Source of the DNA: Candidatus Enterococcus myersii
GTDB taxonomy: Bacteria; Bacillota; Bacilli; Lactobacillales; Enterococcaceae
Assembly: GCF_017316025.1 (NCBI RefSeq)
Contig: NZ_JAFLVT010000008.1
Coordinates: forward strand, 372,001 to 436,000
DNA length: 64,000 nt
Direction: 5' to 3'
Shown: positions 17,109 through 25,529 of the stretch, piece by piece
Position numbering within the stretch: the first letter of the stretch is position 1
Layout: each line of letters begins with the position of its first letter
The notes under the pieces: model-generated
Seen by the model: the letters and a program-made list of their open reading frames with translations, nothing else
Told to the model about the DNA's origin: nothing
Databases searched by the model: none
Translations under genes and position numbers: made by a program

Positions 17109-20100
17109 TTGAAAATATATGTAATGACAAAAGCTGATGAGACGGTCGCTATTTTAGATAATTCACTTTCTGGTGCGCTTCATTATTTTGACGATGAATT
17201 TCACCGCTATCTCGAAACAGGCGCAAGTACCTTTGATTTATCTATTGCTAAAAAGCACACGATGTATTCTAATGCTTCAAAAGGCACAGAAGATGATCTG
17301 CAATATTTGAAAGAGAATCATTTTTTAGTATTTAGATATAAAGATAGAGATTTTAAATTCACTATTCGGCGTGTCGAGGAAACTGAAACCTCGTTACGCC
17401 TTTTTTGTGAGGACTTGTCGTTTGACTTACTAAATGAATATCGAGGGGCCTACAAAGCGGACAAAGCATATCCGATTTCAAAATATGTTAATGACTGCTT
17501 ATACGATTCTGGATATGAAATCGGAATTAATGAGTTTACCAAAAACGAGCGTACTCTTGAATGGGAAGGCGACCAAACAGTCTTAAAAAGATTGCTATCA
17601 ATTTGCAACAGTTTTAGTGCCGAAATTGAATTTGAAACGGTTTTGAATGATGATCGCACTGTTAACAAACAGTTAGTTCATCTGCGCAAACAGGTCGGGA
17701 TGGATCGCCCAGATATTGAATTGAAATACGGCCGTGATGTCTCAAGCATTCGCCGTAATGTGGATGTGACTGAATTAATCACAGGTATAAAGCCTCGTGG
17801 ACATGAAGAAGATAATAAAATAGTTACCATCAAAAATGTAGAAAAAGAAATCAAAGATGAAAATGGGAACGTAGTTTTCTACACTAAAAAAGGTTCAGAA
17901 TATATTTATGCGCCAATGGCCAATCAAGAATATGGTAATCCTGAACGAAAAGGTGGAGGCTATGTTGGAGGCCAATTCAGTTATGATACGAAATCAGATA
18001 CGGAGCTTTTTAATCGTGCCCTAACGGAATTGCAAAAAAAATGTGTACCGGCTTATGAGTTTGAAATCGAAGGATTCTATGACATCGACATCGGTGACAC
18101 TATCCGCGCTATTGATGAAGGTTACAATCCAATTCTTTTGCTAGAAGCTCGAATTAGTGAACAGACGATAAGTTTTAGTGACCCAACGAAGAACAAGACA
18201 GTCTACTCAAATTATCGAATTTTACAAAACAAAGTCAGTCAATCGCTTTTAGATCGAATTGATGAAGTTAAAAAATACGCCGAACAAGTTGCTAAAACGT
18301 ATATTTTTTCTATTAGCAATGTTGGATCACCAATGTTTCGGAACGGAGAAGGCGAAGTAATTTTTACCGCCAAGATTGAAAAAAATAATCAAGATATGAC
18401 TGGTGAGTTTACCAAGTTTAACTGGATCAAACAGAAAAAAGATGGTTCGCTGGATACTACATGGAATGAAGCACACAAGAATTTTGGGAAAGCGTTAACT
18501 ATTACACCAAATGACTTTGAAGACACTGCTACATTTAGTTACGAAGCTTTGCAGGATGATTTGATATATGGCGGTGCTTCTGGTGTTGTGACAAAGGTTT
18601 ATGATGGTGAAAATGGTAAGACACCAATTAAAGGCGTTGATTATTTCGATGGGAAGCCAGGGACTAATGGTCTTTCTGCTTACCTTCATGTTAGATACTC
18701 ACAAAACGCTAACGGAAATCCTATGACTAGTGACCCTACCAATGCGGTATATCTGGGATTGCTCGTTTCCCAGAACCCGACTGCGTCTACGGTGCCAGCT
18801 GACTATGATTGGTCTATGGTAAAAGGACCTCAGGGGATTCCCGGCGAAACAGTAAACGGTAAGACCAGTTATCTGCACATCAAGTATTCTAATGATGGTG
18901 GTAAAACATTTACAGGAAATTCAGGAGAAGATGCGGGCTCATATTTAGGGCAGTATGTGGACTTTGAATCAGCAGATAGTACAGATGTTAAAAAGTATGC
19001 TTGGTCAAGAATTGAGGGTGAAACTCCTGTTGTTCATAATGCCTACGCTTGGTCGGCAGATGGCACAGATAGATTTGCGGATACGTATCCCAATGAAAAT
19101 TTATTGAGAGGGAGTTTTGAACTTACTGACGAGGCTTTCTTGAATAGAGGTGCTTCAACAGTAGAGTCTGACACGGAAGGTGCGGTTTTATCAATAAATA
19201 AGGGTTCAGTTTCAACTAATATGGCTTTAATACCAGTAGTTGAAGGTGACATTATTACAATTTCAGTTGATGTTAAGACAAAGGATGAAATTACATCAAC
19301 TAATCAACTTTTCCTACACCAATTGTATAAAGAAGATACTAGGGTCTCGTATGCGTGGGTATCTGGGAGATACAGCCCAAGCTGGACAAGATTTGTGAGC
19401 ACAGTAAGTATTCCTGCCAATATAACTGCATATTCATTTGGTGCTAGAGCAATGTATCATAATCTTGATTTTAGGTTGATTAAAATTGAAAAAGCAAGTT
19501 CTGCAACCATCTACACCCCGTCCCCTCTCGACGACTTTGAGAACGCTTATCCAACATACTCTGGAACCTACACTGACTATACCGCGCAAGACAGCCAAAA
19601 CCCTGATGACTATGTATGGACTCGTATTTTGGGCAATGCTGGTCAAGATGGTAATGATGGCGTTGGTATTGCTTCTGACCCTGAGATAACGTATCAAGGC
19701 TCTGCGAGTGGCACAAATAAACCAACTGGTACTTGGTCAACAACAATTCCTGAAGTTCCAGCGGGTCAGTTTTTGTGGACAAAAACAGTCACAACATACA
19801 CAAATAATACCAACTCAACTGCCTATACGGTCGCAAAAATGGGTTCAGATGGTAAACCCGGTAGCACTGGTGTTAGCGTATCTGCTGTTGTTGAAGAATA
19901 CTATGTTTCTACGTCTCAAACGTCACAAGCGGGTGGTAGCTGGTCAACGACTGTGCCAAATAATGCCGACCCTAATAAATACATTTGGCGTAGACTCAAA
20001 ACCACGATGTCAAATGGAACAGTGACTTATACTAACCCTGCATTGATTCAAGGCATGACAGGTATTTACCCGTACATCGGCCCTACTCAACCAGCTAATC

Positions 20101-21011
20101 CAAAAGAAGGACAGCAATGGTGGAAATCAGATAGTAGCGGGAATGTTACCAATTTCTATGTTTACAAGTCTGGAAGTTGGCAAGGTCAAACTATTCAACA
20201 GTCAGTGTTGAACATTATTGCTTTAAATGCCGTGACCATTACTGGCTCAACTATCACAGGTACAACTATTAGCGGTTCAACTTTAAAAAGTGCGGGTACT
20301 ATGCAAAGTGGCGGAGCGACAATTCAGTATTCTACTAAAATATCTGGAACAACGGAGATCACTTGGCAAATTCCCGGAACTACTCAAAATGGAGTTATTA
20401 AACTGCAACCAGATGGTATTTATGCTAATTCATGGAATAATGCTGCTAAAACAGAACCTCTATGGGGCTGGTCAATTGATAGTGCGGGTTTGTGGGTAGG
20501 CACCAGAGGTAAAAAATCAAATACAAGTTTACCTAACACAACACGTTATGGGCCGAGCGGTATATCAATATCAAATGAAGATTATAAAGCTCTCTACGGA
20601 GATGTGGACTTAGGATATCAAGACTTAATTACAATTCCGCCGACAGGGATACCATCTTCAACCGGATGGGCCCAATATAATTCAATCCCGTCATCACCTA
20701 ATTATCCATCAGCGAGCAGGAATGGAAGAACGGTTCAGCTAGCCGGAGCTTTCAAAAATAATACAGCAAGAGCTGCTGGAGAAGAAAATATTACAATGGG
20801 AATACTTCCAATTGGATTTAGACCAGCATCAGACTGTAATTTTATAGTCCAGGGTTCTGGAGTAAATATTTATTTGCTAACCGTTAAATCTAGTGGACAG
20901 CTTATGTTTAATCGATATCGGGGGGATGTTGGGGGAACATTTGCTTACAAAGAATGTCCTACAGGATCATGGCTAAACATTGCTTGTACCTATACAGCAG
21001 GACTAATGTAG
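17109..21011 (+). CDS. Tail endopeptidase / receptor-binding tail tip protein
   Basis: 1300 residues starting at TTG 17109. The first about 380 residues are a prophage_tail (Tal/gp44-like) hub domain. Beyond are a beta-rich spacer, collagen-like Gly-x-y patches near 500-520 and around 915, two related LSAYLHVRYS/TSYLHIKYSNDGG modules (about 520 and 600), a probable carbohydrate-binding domain (about 665-800), repeated YVWTRI/YIWRRL modules and a C-terminal globular domain (about 1180-1300) likely to contact the host receptor. Such modular tips determine host range. It overlaps nothing; the next gene follows after 9 bases. Confidence 0.88.
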   Translation: MKIYVMTKADETVAILDNSLSGALHYFDDEFHRYLETGASTFDLSIAKKHTMYSNASKGTEDDLQYLKENHFLVFRYKDRDFKFTIRRVEETETSLRLFCEDLSFDLLNEYRGAYKADKAYPISKYVNDCLYDSGYEIGINEFTKNERTLEWEGDQTVLKRLLSICNSFSAEIEFETVLNDDRTVNKQLVHLRKQVGMDRPDIELKYGRDVSSIRRNVDVTELITGIKPRGHEEDNKIVTIKNVEKEIKDENGNVVFYTKKGSEYIYAPMANQEYGNPERKGGGYVGGQFSYDTKSDTELFNRALTELQKKCVPAYEFEIEGFYDIDIGDTIRAIDEGYNPILLLEARISEQTISFSDPTKNKTVYSNYRILQNKVSQSLLDRIDEVKKYAEQVAKTYIFSISNVGSPMFRNGEGEVIFTAKIEKNNQDMTGEFTKFNWIKQKKDGSLDTTWNEAHKNFGKALTITPNDFEDTATFSYEALQDDLIYGGASGVVTKVYDGENGKTPIKGVDYFDGKPGTNGLSAYLHVRYSQNANGNPMTSDPTNAVYLGLLVSQNPTASTVPADYDWSMVKGPQGIPGETVNGKTSYLHIKYSNDGGKTFTGNSGEDAGSYLGQYVDFESADSTDVKKYAWSRIEGETPVVHNAYAWSADGTDRFADTYPNENLLRGSFELTDEAFLNRGASTVESDTEGAVLSINKGSVSTNMALIPVVEGDIITISVDVKTKDEITSTNQLFLHQLYKEDTRVSYAWVSGRYSPSWTRFVSTVSIPANITAYSFGARAMYHNLDFRLIKIEKASSATIYTPSPLDDFENAYPTYSGTYTDYTAQDSQNPDDYVWTRILGNAGQDGNDGVGIASDPEITYQGSASGTNKPTGTWSTTIPEVPAGQFLWTKTVTTYTNNTNSTAYTVAKMGSDGKPGSTGVSVSAVVEEYYVSTSQTSQAGGSWSTTVPNNADPNKYIWRRLKTTMSNGTVTYTNPALIQGMTGIYPYIGPTQPANPKEGQQWWKSDSSGNVTNFYVYKSGSWQGQTIQQSVLNIIALNAVTITGSTITGTTISGSTLKSAGTMQSGGATIQYSTKISGTTEITWQIPGTTQNGVIKLQPDGIYANSWNNAAKTEPLWGWSIDSAGLWVGTRGKKSNTSLPNTTRYGPSGISISNEDYKALYGDVDLGYQDLITIPPTGIPSSTGWAQYNSIPSSPNYPSASRNGRTVQLAGAFKNNTARAAGEENITMGILPIGFRPASDCNFIVQGSGVNIYLLTVKSSGQLMFNRYRGDVGGTFAYKECPTGSWLNIACTYTAGLM

Positions 21012-21020
21012 GAGGTAACT

Positions 21021-21308
21021 ATGACAGAAAATCAGAAGAAATTTAAAGAGCAATATATCGCTGAAATTCTTGATGGTCCTGGTGAAATGGGTGAGGAGTT
21101 GCTAAAACTTTTTGATGTAGTATTAGCAGAGTTCAATGACGATCCCGAAAAAATGTCGGCATTTATCCAATCGATAATTGACGAACACACCCCCCCAGAA
21201 CCAAGCGAATTAGAACAACTAAAACAAGAAAACGCAGAGCTTCGTCAGCGTCAAGAGATGTCTGAAGAGGCTCTTTTACAATTGTCAGACATGATTCTAT
21301 CGAGATAG
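21021..21308 (+). CDS. Small coiled-coil phage protein
   Basis: A 95-residue acidic protein, AGGAGGTAACT ribosome site, with a C-terminal coiled coil (ELEQLKQENAELRQRQEMSEE). It sits between the tail tip gene and the XkdX-like gene, a spot where baseplate-associated small proteins are common. No known domain is recognised. Confidence 0.7.
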   Translation: MTENQKKFKEQYIAEILDGPGEMGEELLKLFDVVLAEFNDDPEKMSAFIQSIIDEHTPPEPSELEQLKQENAELRQRQEMSEEALLQLSDMILSR

Positions 21309-21320
21309 GAGGGTAAATTT

Positions 21321-21458
21321 ATGTATTCAGCTTTAGAAATGCTTTATGCAACGCATGTAATTGAGGGGAAGCGCACTATCGAATCTGTACCAACATCAAT
21401 TCGTGAGAACGTAGCAGAAATTGTGAATGATGCAAAAAAGCCAGAAAAAACAAATTAG
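21321..21458 (+). CDS. XkdX-like small phage protein (45 residues)
   Basis: A short ORF with AGGAGGGTAAATTT ribosome site, encoding MYSALEMLYATHVIEGKRTI and onward. XkdX proteins of 45-60 residues, typically with a segment in which a bulky hydrophobic helix is followed by an I-x-x-G-x-x-T-x-x-x-V-P pattern, sit downstream of tail fibre genes and upstream of lysis genes in Gram-positive phages. The pattern here (VIEGKRTIESVPTSI) fits. Function unknown. Confidence 0.75.
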   Translation: MYSALEMLYATHVIEGKRTIESVPTSIRENVAEIVNDAKKPEKTN

Positions 21459-21476
21459 TAAAATATTTTTGATTGG

Positions 21477-21510
21477 GACAATCGGCTTTATTGCCGGTTG
21501 TCTTTTATTT
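21477..21510 (+). terminator. Terminator between tail and lysis modules
   Basis: Ten-pair stem (21477-21486/21493-21502, one G-U) with a TTTATT loop and a T-rich tail. It marks the end of the tail operon. Confidence 0.75.
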
Positions 21511-21531
21511 TGAAGCAAAGAGGGAATGTAG

Positions 21532-21939
21532 ATGGTAGTGTTGGATCAGATTAACGAATTTTTCAGGCAGTATTTTGGCGTTGGCTTGATTGGAGGAATC
21601 CTCTTTGCAGGACGACAATTTTGGAAACTTTATAAGGAGATTAAAAAGCGTAACGATCAGCTAGACGAATTGCTAAAAGGCCAAACAGAATTAGACACTC
21701 GACTGGACGCTTTGGAGGTGCAAGGCAATCTCCGTCAAGAAGCAAGCCTAGCCAGTCTCCACGACCGAATTTATGCATCATACGAAGTCATCTTAAAACG
21801 TGGAGCGGTAACGATGAAAGAACTAAACAACATGAGCCATCTGTGGAAAGCCTACAGTGGGCTCGGAGGAAACGGTACAGGACATGCGATGTATGAACGC
21901 ATCTGTGCCATGCCTGTAATCGAGAAGGAGGAAGAATAA
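21532..21939 (+). CDS. Membrane-anchored phage protein upstream of holins
   Basis: A 135-residue protein with one N-terminal membrane helix (about residues 14-32), a short charged coiled coil (KKRNDQLDELLKGQTELDTRLDALE) and a C-terminal helical domain. The build recalls XhlA-like/haemolysin-associated lysis proteins, but the C-terminal half (HLWKAYSGLGGNGTGHAMYERI) is of a separate, widely distributed phage family without a known function. It is the first gene of the lysis module. Confidence 0.7.
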   Translation: MVVLDQINEFFRQYFGVGLIGGILFAGRQFWKLYKEIKKRNDQLDELLKGQTELDTRLDALEVQGNLRQEASLASLHDRIYASYEVILKRGAVTMKELNNMSHLWKAYSGLGGNGTGHAMYERICAMPVIEKEEE

Positions 21940-21942
21940 CAA

Positions 21943-22158
21943 ATGCCAAAATTTAAATTAACAGATGAACAGTATGCAATCTTGAAATGGGCGGTATCTA
22001 TTGTGATGCCAGCTTTGGGCGTATTTATTGGTGTGGTAGGCAAGACCGTAAATTGGGAACTAACTGATTCGGTGTTAACGATTTGGACCGCTTTTATTAC
22101 ATTGTTAGGTACTTGTATGGGTGTTTCAAGCTACCACTACAACAAGGACGGTGAATAA
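21943..22158 (+). CDS. Holin, r1t type
   Basis: A 71-residue protein (MPKFKLTDEQYAILKWAVSI) with two membrane helices (about 14-31 and 44-60) and a charged C-terminus, the build of the small r1t-family holins. AAGGAGGAAGAATAAC precedes the start. It would open the membrane at the end of the lytic cycle and let the endolysin out. Confidence 0.88.
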   Translation: MPKFKLTDEQYAILKWAVSIVMPALGVFIGVVGKTVNWELTDSVLTIWTAFITLLGTCMGVSSYHYNKDGE

Positions 22159-22159
22159 T

Positions 22160-22465
22160 ATGCAACTTTTTAACGGAATAGTAAACTTTGCCATTTTGTC
22201 GCTGTTTGCAATTTTGTTGATTGCATTATTAGTAGCCATCTTCCAATGCTTAAAAGCATTCAAAGTTGAGCGACTTAAAAATGAGTTAATCATCAAACGC
22301 AACTACGCAGATATTTTTATCAATTCTTTGCAAGGTAAGTTTGACCGAGAGTTTATTAAGTCTCAATTGATAGATACTTTCCAAAAAGAAAAAATCCCAT
22401 TCAATTACGAAGAAATCGACAAATTAATTGAAGCCGCTAAACAGGAATACTTGAAGGGGGAATGA
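22160..22465 (+). CDS. Second holin, LLH-type
   Basis: 101 residues from the ATG at 22160; one N-terminal membrane helix (residues 5-30) followed by a soluble helical tail that ends in the KIPFNYEEIDKLIEAAKQEY signature of the LLH holin family. Two adjacent holin-type genes are common in enterococcal and lactobacillal phages; one may be an antiholin. A start further upstream would overlap the first holin and has no ribosome site. Confidence 0.82.
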   Translation: MQLFNGIVNFAILSLFAILLIALLVAIFQCLKAFKVERLKNELIIKRNYADIFINSLQGKFDREFIKSQLIDTFQKEKIPFNYEEIDKLIEAAKQEYLKGE

Positions 22466-22467
22466 TC

Positions 22468-23388
22468 ATGCTAAATGGTATTGACGTATCAAGTTGGCAA
22501 GGGGATATCCAAGTTCAGAATATGGATTTGGATTTTGTTATTGTTAAAACTACTGGAGGCGGTGGTGGCGGGTTTGGTTACATTAACCCATTTGCCGACA
22601 GAGTGTATCAACGAGCTAAAAAAGCAGGAAAATTGTTAGGTTTTTACCATTACGCTCATGAAGCAGGGTTACAGGGTACAGCGATTGAAGAAGCTGATTA
22701 TTTTGTGAAGCATTCTAAATCATACTTTGGTGAAGCTATTCCAATTCTTGATTGGGAATCAGACAACAAACATGACGTTGCCTGGGCTAAAGCATTCTTA
22801 GACAGGGTGTATCAAACAACTGGCGTTAGACCACTATTTTACACCTACACGGGGGTTGTAAACTCTTATGACTTCTCATCAATTGCTAAAGCGAACTACG
22901 GTTTATGGATTGCAAATTATGGAACAAATGCTGTAACACAAGGTTTTAAACAACCACAACCACCTAAATCAAACGGATTTCCTGTAACAGCAATGTATCA
23001 GTATAATTCACAAACGTATTTGAGTGGTTATGGTGGAACACTTGATGCAAACGTATTTTATGGCGATGCTAAAGCTTGGAAAGCCTATGCGGCAGTTAAT
23101 GGCAAACCAGAAAAACCTACACCAACACCAGAGCCACCAAAACCGAATCCAACACCAACAGGAGGAATCAAAATGAAGGAAATTACGTTAAATAGTAACG
23201 TTAATCTGCGTACCGCAGCTAAAACATCTGCGCCAGTCATTGCGCTTTTGAAAAAAGGACAAAAGGTTAAGTTTGACGATATTGTATTAGCCGGAGGGTA
23301 TATGTGGGGCGTACAGCCACGAACAGATAAATTTAAAAAGGGATATGTATCTCTAGGTAAGATTGATTCATATGGATCTATTAAATAG
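22468..23388 (+). CDS. Endolysin: GH25 muramidase with SH3b domain
   Basis: 306 residues from the ATG at 22468 (GAAGGGGG seven bases before; the ATG at 22462 is too close to it). Residues 1-190 form a GH25 lysozyme domain with the catalytic acids in GIDVSSWQG (Asp6) and ILDWESD (Asp95/Glu97). A Pro/Thr-rich linker (about 212-232) leads to a C-terminal bacterial SH3 domain (from EITLNSNVNLRTAAKTSAPV) that binds the wall. A partial second copy of the gene's last 17 codons lies at 24528-24578. Confidence 0.95.
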   Translation: MLNGIDVSSWQGDIQVQNMDLDFVIVKTTGGGGGGFGYINPFADRVYQRAKKAGKLLGFYHYAHEAGLQGTAIEEADYFVKHSKSYFGEAIPILDWESDNKHDVAWAKAFLDRVYQTTGVRPLFYTYTGVVNSYDFSSIAKANYGLWIANYGTNAVTQGFKQPQPPKSNGFPVTAMYQYNSQTYLSGYGGTLDANVFYGDAKAWKAYAAVNGKPEKPTPTPEPPKPNPTPTGGIKMKEITLNSNVNLRTAAKTSAPVIALLKKGQKVKFDDIVLAGGYMWGVQPRTDKFKKGYVSLGKIDSYGSIK

Positions 23389-23393
23389 TAAAA

Positions 23394-23430
23394 CCCCGGT
23401 CTCTTAATTGAGGTCGGGGCTATTTTGGAT
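23394..23430 (+). terminator. Endolysin terminator
   Basis: Ten pairs (23394-23403/23410-23419, two G-U) and a T-run. A closely related hairpin is repeated at 24585-24607. Confidence 0.85.
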
Positions 23431-23474
23431 TAATGACATAGAAAATGAAATTAATTTGCAAACGAATGTTCTGA

Positions 23475-23503
23475 TTGTCTTTGTTGCTAATGAGTGAGAT
23501 AAT
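23475..23503 (+). promoter_or_regulatory. Promoter of the post-lysin cassette
   Basis: A TTGTCT -35 box at 23475-23480 and a GATAAT -10 box at 23498-23503, 17 bases apart, upstream of a gene with ribosome site GGGGAGG. It would allow expression in the lysogenic state independently of the late operon. Confidence 0.65.
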
Positions 23504-23533
23504 TTTGTAAACTTATATGGGGAGGTATGTATC

Positions 23534-23944
23534 ATGTCCGAAAATGTAAAAGTCAAAATTATTGTATCAGAAGACATTTCCAACATTCAAAACAGTCCAG
23601 CGAATAGTAATATAGTAGTAATTAACCCACTTCTAATACTTAGAGCACCATTTGTTCCTACAGCTCTTTCTCTTGCAATCACAATTTTGAGTACAGGAAT
23701 AACGGCAAACGAAGAGCACGAAATGTCTATAAGTATTCTTTCGCCTGATAAACATGAAATTTATACTACTGGAAAAAATAAATTCTCGGTTCCGGGAATG
23801 AGTGACAATTTTAACTTCAATGTGGATTTAAAAAACATTCCATTCATGACTGAGGGAGAATACAAAATTTTATTTGAACTTGATCAAACAAAATATGACG
23901 ACACGTTTATCATAAAAGCAAATCAAAATTTAACAGGTAAGTAA
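23534..23944 (+). CDS. Post-lysin cassette protein A (beta-rich, unknown)
   Basis: A 136-residue protein without a signal peptide or clear membrane segment. It is predicted beta-rich, with alternating hydrophobic strands (HEMSISILSPDKHEIY, FNFNVDLKNIPFMTEGEYKI, DTFIIKANQN), which looks like a small immunoglobulin-like sandwich; such proteins are known as uncharacterised families in Firmicutes genomes and prophages. GGGGAGGTATGTATC precedes the start. It has its own promoter and shares a two-gene unit with the following membrane protein, on AT-richer DNA than the lysis genes. A lysogenic-conversion or phage-exclusion role is inferred only from the location. Confidence 0.75.
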   Translation: MSENVKVKIIVSEDISNIQNSPANSNIVVINPLLILRAPFVPTALSLAITILSTGITANEEHEMSISILSPDKHEIYTTGKNKFSVPGMSDNFNFNVDLKNIPFMTEGEYKILFELDQTKYDDTFIIKANQNLTGK

Positions 23945-23946
23945 AA

Positions 23947-24510
23947 ATGAACCGTATATTTGCATCATCTTCTTTTTCAACTGATTCGGAAAATATATCT
24001 GATAATATTCCTAAAGATCCGAATATTGCAAGTAGTAACATAATAGTATCCATCGTGACTGTCGTTGCTATTTCAACTGCCACAATTGCTGCACCGGTGC
24101 TGACAGCTGCTCCTGTTATTAAAGGGATTAGCGAAATGAAAAATCAAAATATAAGCAATTATTCACAGACAGAAACAAAAGGAATGTACTTTTCAAACAA
24201 AGAAAATAGAGATGATATAATAGCAATAAACAATGACAAATTGGAGGTGGACGATTTGGCTGATAAAATTACCCAAGCTCAATTGAATGAGATAAAGGAA
24301 CATTTTGATACAAAAATTAAGAGTTTGCAAACCAACATTACCTTAGAGTACCAAAAGTATGCGGACAAAAAATTCGAGGAGTTGAAGGAATACATTTCTT
24401 CGGAGAATGATAAAATAAAAACAACCAAAAAAGAAACCAGACGATTTTGGATTGCAGCTATTATTGCTCCAATTTTAGTCGTGATTGTACAAAAATTCTT
24501 TGGAATATAA
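23947..24510 (+). CDS. Post-lysin cassette protein B (two-helix membrane protein)
   Basis: 187 residues, starting two bases after gene A. There is a hydrophobic segment near the start (about residues 30-57, ending in LTAAPVIKGI), a charged coiled-coil-like middle (about 95-160: QLNEIKEHFDTKIKSLQTNI and onward) and a C-terminal membrane helix (about 168-185, FWIAAIIAPILVVIVQKFFG). It would sit in the membrane with a long soluble loop. I recognise no family. Coupling with protein A suggests a joint function. The cassette ends at a remnant of the lysin gene and its terminator. Confidence 0.75.
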   Translation: MNRIFASSSFSTDSENISDNIPKDPNIASSNIIVSIVTVVAISTATIAAPVLTAAPVIKGISEMKNQNISNYSQTETKGMYFSNKENRDDIIAINNDKLEVDDLADKITQAQLNEIKEHFDTKIKSLQTNITLEYQKYADKKFEELKEYISSENDKIKTTKKETRRFWIAAIIAPILVVIVQKFFGI

Positions 24511-24527
24511 GAATCCTTTTATTAATA

Positions 24528-24578
24528 AAAGGATATGTGTCGTTAGGCAAAATTGACGCGTATGGAGCTATCAAATAA
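24528..24578 (+). pseudogene. Duplicated 3' end of an endolysin gene
   Basis: In frame, 24528-24578 encodes KGYVSLGKIDAYGAIK plus a stop, almost the same as the last residues of the endolysin (KGYVSLGKIDSYGSIK), but with clearly diverged codons. No start or upstream domain is present. It is the scar of a recombination in which the two-gene cassette was placed between two lysin ends. Confidence 0.85.
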
Positions 24579-24584
24579 TAAAAC

Positions 24585-24612
24585 CCCGATCTCGTTTTGA
24601 GGTCGGGCTATT
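24585..24612 (+). terminator. Second copy of the lysin-type terminator
   Basis: Nine pairs (24585-24593/24599-24607, one G-U) plus TTTTTT; related to the hairpin at 23394-23419. It ends the cassette transcript. Confidence 0.85.
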
Positions 24613-24754
24613 TTTTAGTGCAACTAACTTTTAGCAATAGTTTCCAAAAGCTTTAACTCATTGACGAAATAGAGGTAAAAAGAAACCATTCGACTTTAAT
24701 TATATGAACATACGTTTGTTTTGTAAAGCTAATAGATTGTAAGAATGAATTTTC

Positions 24755-24777
24755 AAGGGGCAATAAAGGGGCAATAA
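24755..24777 (+). repeat. Tandem 12-mer, likely integrase arm sites
   Basis: AAGGGGCAATAA occurs at 24755-24766 and again at 24766-24777. Short direct repeats of this type next to the attachment core are the usual arm-type binding sites of tyrosine integrases. Confidence 0.5.
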
Positions 24778-24902
24778 GTCCGATATAGTCTAAAAATTAT
24801 CGGACTATCTACTGTTGTGTACCCCTCAAAATAGCCTGATTTTATCGGTTTTCGTGTTCAGCTGGATATGGTCAAATGGTGTCAATGTGAAAGACGCTGT
24901 AA

Positions 24903-24943
24903 AATAAAAAAATGCCGTGATGAAAATCACGGCTTTTTTTTTG
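24903..24943. terminator. Terminator hairpin between prophage and bioY
   Basis: GCCGTGAT and ATCACGGC enclose GAAA; flanked by A-run on one side and T-run on the other, so it can act in both directions. Confidence 0.75.
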
Positions 24944-24946
24944 CTA

Positions 24947-25501
24947 TTATTTGCTAGAAGCAAAATAACGTTGAGGCAAGCGACGCAAAATGAAGATACC
25001 CAAAACACCACAAGCAACAGCCTTGATGATACCTGGTAAGATAAAGGGAATAAAGCCAGTTTTAAGCGCGGCTAAAAATTCCATACCGGTGCCAAATTTC
25101 AACCAAGCGGTACCAAAAAAAAGTGTCACCATGGCACCGACGATATTTGCAATAACTGCCCAAAAATAATTTTTTTGCGTGGCTTCTAAAATAGAGCCGG
25201 TTACTAAGCCGTTGAAGATAAAACCGATCAAAAAACCACCCGTTGGTCCGAAAAGTACACCAAATCCAGCGCTACCGCCAGCAAAAACGGGTACACCGAT
25301 TAGACCTAAGATAAGGTAGATGGCAATCGCCCAAGTTCCGGTTTTTGTTCCTAAAATGGTGACGGTTAAGCCAATGATGAAGGTTTGTAAAGTCAAGGGG
25401 ATTAAACCCAAAGGTATTGTTACTTGGGATAAAATAGAAATGATCCCTGCAAAAATTGCTGCTAATAATTGTTCCCGTAAAGAAATACGCATTTTTTTCA
25501 C
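24947..25501 (-). CDS. bioY: BioY biotin transporter subunit
   Basis: The 184-residue, six-helix membrane protein is the substrate-capture subunit of a biotin ECF transporter; it works with the shared EcfA/EcfA'/EcfT energy module, which is not encoded here. Family hallmarks include LGLIPLTLQTFIIGLTV in helix 2 and GGSAGFGVLFGPTGGFLIGF. The first codon may be GTG (25501) or the ATG nine bases later. A BirA operator overlaps its promoter, so biotin should repress it. Confidence 0.93.
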   Translation of the reverse strand: MKKMRISLREQLLAAIFAGIISILSQVTIPLGLIPLTLQTFIIGLTVTILGTKTGTWAIAIYLILGLIGVPVFAGGSAGFGVLFGPTGGFLIGFIFNGLVTGSILEATQKNYFWAVIANIVGAMVTLFFGTAWLKFGTGMEFLAALKTGFIPFILPGIIKAVACGVLGIFILRRLPQRYFASSK

Positions 25502-25529
25502 TCACTTTCGTTAACTCCATTTACAAATG

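Larger units (their letters stand above)
1..24806 (+). mobile_element. Temperate siphophage prophage, late half (left end outside window)
   Basis: All genes run on the plus strand in the canonical order of Gram-positive siphophages: late regulator, terminase, portal, head, connectors, tail, tail tip, holins, endolysin, lysogenic-conversion genes. Integrase, repressor and replication genes are absent, so the prophage starts upstream of base 1. The right boundary is inferred from the last phage terminator (24607) followed by integrase arm-like repeats (24755-24777) and a hairpin (24777-24806); host bioY follows. The exact right attachment core cannot be seen without the left one. The structural and lysis genes look intact; no frameshift or stop was noticed in them apart from the programmed tail-chaperone shift. 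Confidence 0.9.
24613..24946. other. Prophage right-end region without genes
   Basis: No convincing ORF. It holds the tandem repeat at 24755-24777, the inverted repeat at 24777-24806 and, at 24903-24943, a hairpin with T-rich tail (GCCGTGAT/ATCACGGC) that serves as terminator for bioY or the phage side. Part of the DNA between 24806 and 24895 reads as a short open frame ending in a stop just before the hairpin (WSNGVNVKDAVK), perhaps the 3' end of an interrupted host gene; too short to identify. Confidence 0.5.

Noticed and set aside
19434..19782. Minus-strand frames inside the tail tip gene
   Set aside because: They overlap the conserved YVWTRI-type modules of the tail protein and lack ribosome sites.
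24903..24943. Repeats near the prophage end considered as a CRISPR-like or attachment array
   Set aside because: Only a single hairpin terminator is present; there are no regularly spaced repeats. No CRISPR array was seen anywhere in the window.
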